Positions 6,788 to 11,167 of a DNA stretch of 11,167 bases are shown one piece after another. The notes under the pieces were generated by a model. It searched no databases. It was not told the origin of the DNA and saw only the letters and a program-made list of their open reading frames with translations. A program made the translations under genes and the position numbers. This stretch comes from M55B112 sp040880545 (lineage in GTDB: Bacteria > Bacteroidota > Bacteroidia > Bacteroidales > GCA-2748055): assembly GCA_040880545.1 (NCBI GenBank), contig JBBDIE010000187.1, positions 1-11,167 on the forward strand, given 5' to 3'. Position 1 is the stretch's first letter. Each line of letters opens with the position of its first letter.

Positions 6788-8125
6788 ATGTCAGAACAGG
6801 TATCAATTTTGATTGTGGATGATGAGGAAACAGTGAGAGATTCGTTGTATAACTGGTTTATTGATGACGGGTACGATGTTGAATGCGCGGAGGATGGAAA
6901 AACGGCGCTCAACAAGCTTGAATCGAGGGATTTTGACATTGTACTGGCCGACATTAAAATGCCGGGCATGGATGGAATGGAGCTCCATAAGCGTATCAAG
7001 ACGTTATCCAAAGAGCCGGTTTTCATTATCATGACAGCCTTTGCCTCTGTTGAATCGGCTGTTCAGGCACTGAAGAACGGGGCATTTGATTATGTAACCA
7101 AGCCGTTCGATCCGGATGATCTTTCCCACCTGATCAGAAACGCTGCGAAACAGGTTACACTTGCATCGGAGAATGAGACCCTGAAACAGAAGATCACCTC
7201 TCTCGTGGATGTGGAGGACATTATCGGGGAGAGCGAACCACTGAAAAAGGTACTCCACGATGTGGAGAGTATCGCCCAGTCGAGCGCTTCGGTGATTATT
7301 ACCGGGGAATCGGGAACGGGCAAAGAACTTATAGCCAGGGCCATACATTCCAATTCAAACCGCAAATATTTTCCGTTGGTCAGCGTACATTGCGGTGCAC
7401 TAACGGAGAGTCTGCTGGAAAGTGAGTTGTTCGGGCACGAACGGGGCGCTTTTACCGGGGCAAGTTTTACCCGGAAAGGACGATTCGAAATGGCCGACGG
7501 CGGAACCATATTCCTGGATGAGATAGCCACCATCTCCCCGAAGATGCAGGTAGAATTGTTGCGGGTCCTGGAATCAAAAACCTTTATGCGGGTGGGGGGA
7601 AACAAGGAACTTACCTCCGATTTCAGGGTAATCTGCGCCACCAATCGTGACTTGAACGGAATGGTTAAGAACGGCACCTTCAGGGAAGATCTGTTCTACA
7701 GGCTGAATGTACTGAATATTAAAGTTCCACCACTGCGGGAAAGAAAAGAAGATATCCCCCTCCTGGTGAATCACTTTATTTCAAAATATTGCACTTCCAT
7801 GAGCCGGGATATGTTAACCATTGAAGCCCCGGCCATGAAACACCTGATGAACTTTGAATTCCCGGGAAACGTCCGGGAACTGGAGAATATGATCGAACGG
7901 GCAATCGTGGTGGGCAACAGTAAGGAGATCAGGTTGCGGGATCTCCCCATGGGCAAGGAGATGATCAGCAGCTCCGTGGAGAGCCTGGGAGAGCTGGAAA
8001 AGAACCACATCACCAGGATCCTGGATAAATATGACTGGAATATTTCCCGCTCTGCCAGGGCCCTCAATGTTGACAGGGCAACATTGTATAACAAGGTGAA
8101 AAAATTTAAACTGAAGAAAAAGTAG
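6788..8125 (+). CDS. NtrC-type sigma-54-dependent response regulator
   Basis: The 445-aa protein has all three NtrC-family domains. The receiver (about 5-120) has Asp11/Asp12, phospho-acceptor Asp55, Thr83 and Lys105. The AAA+ domain (about 145-375) has Walker A GESGTGKE (173-180), the sigma-54-contacting loop GAFTGA (220-225), Walker B IFLDE (241-245) and the segment FREDLFYRL (298-306). A Fis-type helix-turn-helix (about 402-440) includes NISRSARALNVDRATLYNK. It should turn on sigma-54 promoters by ATP-driven remodelling when phosphorylated by the haem-motif kinase encoded immediately upstream. The sigma-54 promoter and paired palindromes before the redox operon are the obvious target; this target assignment is inference. 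AGGA lies three bases before the ATG. Confidence 0.96.
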   Translation: MSEQVSILIVDDEETVRDSLYNWFIDDGYDVECAEDGKTALNKLESRDFDIVLADIKMPGMDGMELHKRIKTLSKEPVFIIMTAFASVESAVQALKNGAFDYVTKPFDPDDLSHLIRNAAKQVTLASENETLKQKITSLVDVEDIIGESEPLKKVLHDVESIAQSSASVIITGESGTGKELIARAIHSNSNRKYFPLVSVHCGALTESLLESELFGHERGAFTGASFTRKGRFEMADGGTIFLDEIATISPKMQVELLRVLESKTFMRVGGNKELTSDFRVICATNRDLNGMVKNGTFREDLFYRLNVLNIKVPPLRERKEDIPLLVNHFISKYCTSMSRDMLTIEAPAMKHLMNFEFPGNVRELENMIERAIVVGNSKEIRLRDLPMGKEMISSSVESLGELEKNHITRILDKYDWNISRSARALNVDRATLYNKVKKFKLKKK

Positions 8126-8139
8126 GAAAAATCTCCTAC
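8122..8139 (+). other. Small hairpin at the end of the regulator gene
   Basis: GTAGGA (8122-8127) pairs with TCCTAC (8134-8139) across a six-base loop, and the left arm includes the TAG stop of the response regulator. No T run follows, so termination efficiency is doubtful. It could be a weak attenuator before the metallopeptidase gene or be coincidental. Confidence 0.3.
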
Positions 8140-8168
8140 CTTAACCATTCAACAGTTGCTGGCAGAGA

Positions 8169-8726
8169 TTGCATTTGAAAAATCAGAAGATCATAATCGT
8201 CACTTGTGGTTTGTTTGAAAAAAAAACAACCATGCATATCAGGAAGGAGGTCTCCTCGATATTTCAGAGAGAGGTTGATATTGTTGACTGTGCATTGAAT
8301 GTAACCCAGTTCTACAACCCGGGCAGGCGACAATACGATGCCGATATTTTGCTGGAATTACTCCCCGGACAGATCGAAAAGGGTTATATGAAATATATGA
8401 TTCTTTTCCGGGGCGACCTGTTTATCCCGATCCTGACCTATATTTTCGGACAGGCACAGCTGAATGGCAGATATGGTATTGCATCCCTCTTCCGTTTAAG
8501 GAACGAGTTGTACGGACTGAAGGAGAATTATGAGTTGATGCTGGAGCGCTTCACCAAGGTAGTTGTTCACGAACTGGGCCATACTTTCGGGCTGATCCAT
8601 TGTAACAACCCAGTGTGCATTATGCGGTCGAGTACCTATGTGGAGGACCTGGACCAGAAAGAGCTGAGGTTCTGCCCAAGGTGCAGGGAATTGCTGGATA
8701 AGTATCCGGAATCAAAGCAGGAATAA
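8169..8726 (+). CDS. Archaemetzincin-type zinc metallopeptidase (family M54)
   Basis: The 185-aa protein carries the archaemetzincin signature near its C-terminus: HELGHTFGLIHCNNPVCIM, then FCPRC 16 residues later. This supplies the three zinc-binding histidines and catalytic Glu of the HEXXHXXGXXH motif. It also supplies the four-cysteine second zinc site (C-X4-C-X-M and CXXC) that distinguishes archaemetzincins from other metzincins. The length fits bacterial and archaeal members. No signal peptide is evident, so it is probably cytoplasmic. There is no in-frame ATG before residue 22, and the N-terminal strand KIIIVTCG lies upstream of that ATG, so translation most likely begins at TTG 8169 or TTG 8175. 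The gene begins 43 bases after the regulator and may be cotranscribed. Its substrate is not known, and a link to the redox system is not shown. Confidence 0.9.
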   Translation: MHLKNQKIIIVTCGLFEKKTTMHIRKEVSSIFQREVDIVDCALNVTQFYNPGRRQYDADILLELLPGQIEKGYMKYMILFRGDLFIPILTYIFGQAQLNGRYGIASLFRLRNELYGLKENYELMLERFTKVVVHELGHTFGLIHCNNPVCIMRSSTYVEDLDQKELRFCPRCRELLDKYPESKQE

Positions 8727-8794
8727 CCCATACGTACTGTATCTTGCGTTAAACAATTTTCCCATCCAGTGGTTGAACTTTGAAACATTAACTG

Positions 8795-9172
8795 ATGGGA
8801 AAACATCCATTGAACCTGGCATTTCGGTTTCTCCTTGAAATTACAGCGCTTGTATCTCTTGGAACATGGGGATACGATTTATTTGATCATGCACCCGGTA
8901 TCATTGCCGCGGTGATCTTTCCGCTCCTTTTTGCGCTGATCTGGGGAGTTTTTGCTGTAAAAGGCGATCCATCCAGGTCGGGAAAGACGGTGGTGAACAC
9001 CCCGGGACCTGTAAGGCTGGTGCTGGAGATAATATTGTTTGGCGTAGCTGTCTTTGCACTGTATAAGGCTGAGTTTACCGCTTTGGCGATAATATTCGCG
9101 GTTGCCCTGGTGGTCCATTACCTGCTTTCATGGGACCGGGTTAAGTGGTTGGTTACCGGGTCCGGGGTCTGA
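8795..9172 (+). CDS. Small YrdB/DUF2568-family membrane protein
   Basis: This 125-aa protein has four predicted membrane segments. The opening NLAFRFLLEITALVSLGTWGYD, the central FALIWGVFAVKGDPSRSG and the later VRLVLEIILFGVAVFALYKA fit the YrdB (DUF2568) family, whose function is unknown. The normal family length and the typical ending (HYLLSWDRVKWLV) suggest the gene is complete, not truncated. Its last 24 bases, apart from the final GTCTGA, are the left copy of a direct repeat that recurs beyond hipA. It lies 68 bases after the archaemetzincin gene, with no clear ribosome binding site or terminator between them. Confidence 0.8.
   Translation: MGKHPLNLAFRFLLEITALVSLGTWGYDLFDHAPGIIAAVIFPLLFALIWGVFAVKGDPSRSGKTVVNTPGPVRLVLEIILFGVAVFALYKAEFTALAIIFAVALVVHYLLSWDRVKWLVTGSGV
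9143..9166 (+). repeat. 24-bp direct repeat, left copy (3' end of yrdB-like gene)
   Basis: This segment begins AAGTGGTTGGTTACC and ends GGGTCCGGG, encodes KWLVTGSG, and is identical to 10899-10922. The two copies enclose the hipBA module with a period of 1756 bp. Bases immediately outside the repeat differ at both ends. The left copy sits in frame at the natural end of a gene, so it is probably the original. Confidence 0.85.
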
Positions 9173-9208
9173 TTGTTTAATTTTAAAAGCAAAAACAGTT
9201 ATAACGGC

Positions 9209-9250
9209 AAATATTATTTACAATAAGTTGTATATTTGTATATAATATTT
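9209..9250 (+). promoter_or_regulatory. hipBA promoter and probable autoregulatory operator
   Basis: TATATTTG (9231-9238) matches the Bacteroidota -7 consensus TAnnTTTG, 19 bases before the chosen hipB start. No good -33 element is seen. The promoter overlaps two nested inverted repeats. TACAA/TTGTA is spaced by four bases (9219-9232), and AAATATTAT (9209-9217) pairs with ATAATATTT (9242-9250). HipB-family antitoxins usually repress their own promoter through such dyads; which dyad is used here is inference. Confidence 0.5.
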
Positions 9251-9256
9251 TACATT

Positions 9257-9580
9257 ATGGGAAGAAAGCAACCGGTATTATTGCCAAAGCATAAGAAAAT
9301 CTTATCTGAATTGGGAGGGAATATCAAGCTAGCCCGATTGAGGAGAAAGTTCAGTACAGAGCAGGTGTCTCAAAGGGCAAATATCAGCCGTCCCACACTT
9401 TTATCAATTGAGAAGGGATCAGAAAGTGTGAGTATAGGATTATACCTGCGAGTGCTTGCTGTACTTGGTTTGGAAGAGGATATTTTATCAGTTGGTCAGG
9501 ATGATGAGCTGGGGAGAAAATTGCAGGATGCGAAATTGAGTATAAAGAAGCGGGCCCCGAAAACCCTGAAAAGGAGATAA
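9257..9580 (+). CDS. hipB: HipB-like Xre-family antitoxin
   Basis: This 107-aa protein has a helix-turn-helix of the HTH_3/Xre type at about residues 20-78, seen in ARLRRKFSTEQVSQRANISR and PTLLSIEKGSESVSIGLYLR. A basic tail follows, ending KKRAPKTLKRR. I chose ATG 9257; an in-frame TTG at 9236 lies within the predicted -7 element. HipB neutralises the HipA kinase and represses the operon. The toxin gene begins three bases after the stop codon, the usual antitoxin-first arrangement. The region is visibly richer in A/T than the regulator and redox genes, consistent with acquisition as a cassette. Confidence 0.88.
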   Translation: MGRKQPVLLPKHKKILSELGGNIKLARLRRKFSTEQVSQRANISRPTLLSIEKGSESVSIGLYLRVLAVLGLEEDILSVGQDDELGRKLQDAKLSIKKRAPKTLKRR

Positions 9581-9583
9581 AGG

Positions 9584-10861
9584 ATGGCAACAACCGGGCA
9601 AAATAAGAAGATTCATGTATATGCTGATTGGCAAGGGATAGATGGCCCAATGTATATGGGAATCCTACATGCTGAACATTTAAGGGGAAAAGAGATCTTT
9701 TCATTTGAATACGACAATAATTGGTTGCAGTCAGGAAATGCACAATTACTCGATCTGGATTTGAAGTTATATCCGGGCATGCAATATCTCAATGATCCCA
9801 GAAAGAAGATTTTTGGGATGTTCCTTGATTCCTCTCCTGACAGGTGGGGACGTATTTTAATTCGTAGAAGAGAAGCGGCCATAGCCAGAAAGGAACAACG
9901 AACGCAGAATACTTTATTCGAAACGGATTACCTGTTGGGTGTTTATGATGGACACCGGATGGGAGGATTGCGTTTCAAACTGGATCCCGATGGTCCATTT
10001 CTGAATGATAATCAGGAAATGGCAAGTCCTCCCTGGACATTTATCCGGGAGCTGGAAGAAATCAGTTTACGTTTGGAAGATGAGGATGTGATCAATGAAC
10101 CGCAATACCTTAAGTGGTTAGCTATGTTGGTTGCACCCGGATCTTCCCTTGGAGGAGCACGGCCAAAAGCAAATATACTGGATATTGATAGTTGTTTGTG
10201 GATCGCAAAGTTTCCAGGTAAAAATGATCAATCTGATATTGGAGGATGGGAAATCGTAACGTATGAATTGGCTATGGCTGCTGGTGTGAATATGGCAGTA
10301 GCACAAGCACGCAAATTCACCACCAGTAATCATACATTTCTGACCAAACGATTTGACCGGACGAAAAACGGGGAAAGAATACACTTTGCATCCGCAATGA
10401 ATTTATTGGGACGTATGGACGGTGAGGATCACGGTGAAGGAGTAAGTTACCTTGAGATGGTTGAATTTATAACTACAATGGGAGCAAATGTTAACGAAAA
10501 TCTGGAACAACTCTGGAGACGAATAGTTTTTAGTATTTGTGTATCGAATACAGACGATCATTTGCGAAATCACGGATTTATACTTACACCGAAAGGTTGG
10601 GTATTGTCTCCGGCCTATGATATAAATCCGGTTGAAACAGGAACAGGGCTGAGCCTCAATATTTCGGAAGATGATAATGCATTGGATTTAGATCTTGCAA
10701 TGGAAGTTTGCCCGTACTTTCGACTAAAAGATGATCGAGCATTTGAAATTATGGAAGAGATAAAAACGGCCGTTAGGAATTGGAGAGAAGTTGCGAATAA
10801 ATATGGAATTTCTGTTGCAGAGCAGGAATTGAAGGCCCAGGCTTTTTCACGGGCAGAATAG
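9584..10861 (+). CDS. hipA: HipA-family serine/threonine kinase toxin
   Basis: The 425-aa protein spans the expected HipA N- and C-terminal regions. Visible motifs are GSSLGGARPKA (186-196), the glycine- and serine-rich loop that carries the autophosphorylated serine in the family; IAKF with Lys209, the likely ATP lysine; SNTDDHLRNHGF (321-332), the catalytic loop; and SPAYDINP (342-349) with the metal-binding Asp346. All appear intact, so the kinase is probably active. Characterised HipA proteins phosphorylate aminoacyl-tRNA synthetases such as GltX and induce dormancy; the substrate here cannot be read from sequence. AGGAG overlaps the end of hipB ahead of the ATG, and only three bases separate the genes, so expression is coupled. 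Codon choice is more A/T-rich than upstream genes. Confidence 0.93.
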   Translation: MATTGQNKKIHVYADWQGIDGPMYMGILHAEHLRGKEIFSFEYDNNWLQSGNAQLLDLDLKLYPGMQYLNDPRKKIFGMFLDSSPDRWGRILIRRREAAIARKEQRTQNTLFETDYLLGVYDGHRMGGLRFKLDPDGPFLNDNQEMASPPWTFIRELEEISLRLEDEDVINEPQYLKWLAMLVAPGSSLGGARPKANILDIDSCLWIAKFPGKNDQSDIGGWEIVTYELAMAAGVNMAVAQARKFTTSNHTFLTKRFDRTKNGERIHFASAMNLLGRMDGEDHGEGVSYLEMVEFITTMGANVNENLEQLWRRIVFSICVSNTDDHLRNHGFILTPKGWVLSPAYDINPVETGTGLSLNISEDDNALDLDLAMEVCPYFRLKDDRAFEIMEEIKTAVRNWREVANKYGISVAEQELKAQAFSRAE

Positions 10862-10898
10862 TTGATCTGATTTTATTGACCTGCAGCTTAAGAAGAGA

Positions 10899-10922
10899 AA
10901 GTGGTTGGTTACCGGGTCCGGG
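10899..10922 (+). repeat. 24-bp direct repeat, right copy
   Basis: This is identical to 9143-9166 but here lies in noncoding DNA, 37 bases after the hipA stop. It is followed directly by the terminator and not by the rest of a gene. It looks like a partial duplicate of the end of the yrdB-like gene, as expected at the far junction of an inserted segment. Confidence 0.85.
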
Positions 10923-10936
10923 AGTGTCAAAAAAAT

Positions 10937-10967
10937 AAAAAGGCTGTCCTTTAAAGACAGCCTTTTT
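10937..10967. terminator. Bidirectional intrinsic terminator
   Basis: AAAAAGGCTGTC (10937-10948) pairs perfectly with GACAGCCTTTTT (10956-10967) across a seven-base loop. Further T-rich sequence continues to 10975 on the right and A-rich sequence back to about 10929 on the left. It therefore has a U-tract in either direction. It can end the hipBA transcript and that of the convergent minus-strand gene. Confidence 0.93.
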
Positions 10968-11005
10968 ATTTTTTTCACATCCCGAAGAAAACCGCGAATG
11001 GGTTT

Positions 11006-11167
11006 TTAGAAAATATAGCGCACAGAAAAAGCGCCGTCATCGGGCCAGAATTCAGTATTTCCAATCAGGTTCAATGCCGGTTTCCAGTCCACACTGAGAT
11101 TAATGGGTACTTCAACGAAATTGTATTCCAGACCCAGTATTCCGTCCACACCAATTACTGTATAACT
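11006..11167 (-). CDS. C-terminal part of an outer-membrane beta-barrel protein
   Basis: On the minus strand an open frame runs in from the right edge and ends at the stop complementary to 11006-11008, giving 53 residues. It contains LGLEYNF, VPINLSVDWKPALNLIG, and ends GAFSVRYIF. Alternating hydrophobic residues and a C-terminal phenylalanine are the hallmark of the last strands of an outer-membrane barrel recognised by the BAM machinery. The VPINLSVDWKPALNLIG and SVRYIF pattern is familiar from small Bacteroidota outer-membrane proteins of unknown function. The start and signal peptide lie outside the window. It converges on hipA, with the terminator at 10937-10967 between them. Confidence 0.75.
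   Translation of the reverse strand, partial: SYTVIGVDGILGLEYNFVEVPINLSVDWKPALNLIGNTEFWPDDGAFSVRYIF

Noticed and set aside
7090..7677. 195-codon open frame on the minus strand inside the response regulator
   Set aside because: It is fully antisense to the conserved AAA+ domain and its translation matches nothing recognisable.
8158..8174. TGGCAGAGATTGCA resembling a sigma-54 promoter before the peptidase gene
   Set aside because: GG and GC are separated by eight bases, not the required ten, and no activator palindrome is nearby.

Overview
The window looks like chromosomal DNA from a free-living member of the Bacteroidota, probably an anaerobic or facultative lineage related to Marinilabiliales/Bacteroidales. 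This rests on inference: several A/T-rich leaders have weak Shine-Dalgarno signals, hipBA has a TAnnTTTG-type -7 element, a C-terminal outer-membrane-barrel fragment at the right edge resembles Bacteroidota proteins, and the gene repertoire fits. No rRNA, tRNA, CRISPR array or insertion sequence is visible.

Region 1 (1-454): the 3' end of an unrecognised gene, then a 322-base control region. It holds two near-identical 21-bp palindromes (225-245 and 294-314), a possible small terminator, and a sigma-54 -24/-12 promoter (391-406). This is the layout of an NtrC-type activator with upstream activating sites.

Region 2 (455-4963): four genes, closely packed or overlapping, for a membrane redox module. 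In order they are a PstS-like periplasmic binding domain fused through one membrane helix to a GcvH-like domain, a Tat-exported four-cluster ferredoxin (HybA-like), an NrfD/HybB-like quinone-interacting membrane subunit, and a second membrane-anchored GcvH-like protein. Both GcvH-like domains keep the fold signature but lack lysine at the canonical lipoylation position. No catalytic subunit lies within the window.

Region 3 (5105-8125): a two-component system. The histidine kinase has a periplasmic sensor with CXXCH and CX4CH motifs, suggesting c-type haem. The response regulator is a sigma-54-dependent NtrC-type activator. The economical model is that the haem sensor detects a periplasmic redox state or ligand, and the regulator binds the palindromes and activates the sigma-54 promoter of the redox operon.

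Region 4 (8169-9172): an archaemetzincin-type zinc peptidase and a small YrdB/DUF2568-family membrane protein.

Region 5 (9143-10922): a more A/T-rich hipBA toxin-antitoxin module with its own promoter/operator, bracketed by a perfect 24-bp direct repeat. The left copy is the 3' end of the yrdB-like gene. This suggests a horizontally acquired cassette.

Region 6 (10937-11167): a strong bidirectional terminator separates hipA from the convergent, truncated outer-membrane protein gene on the minus strand.
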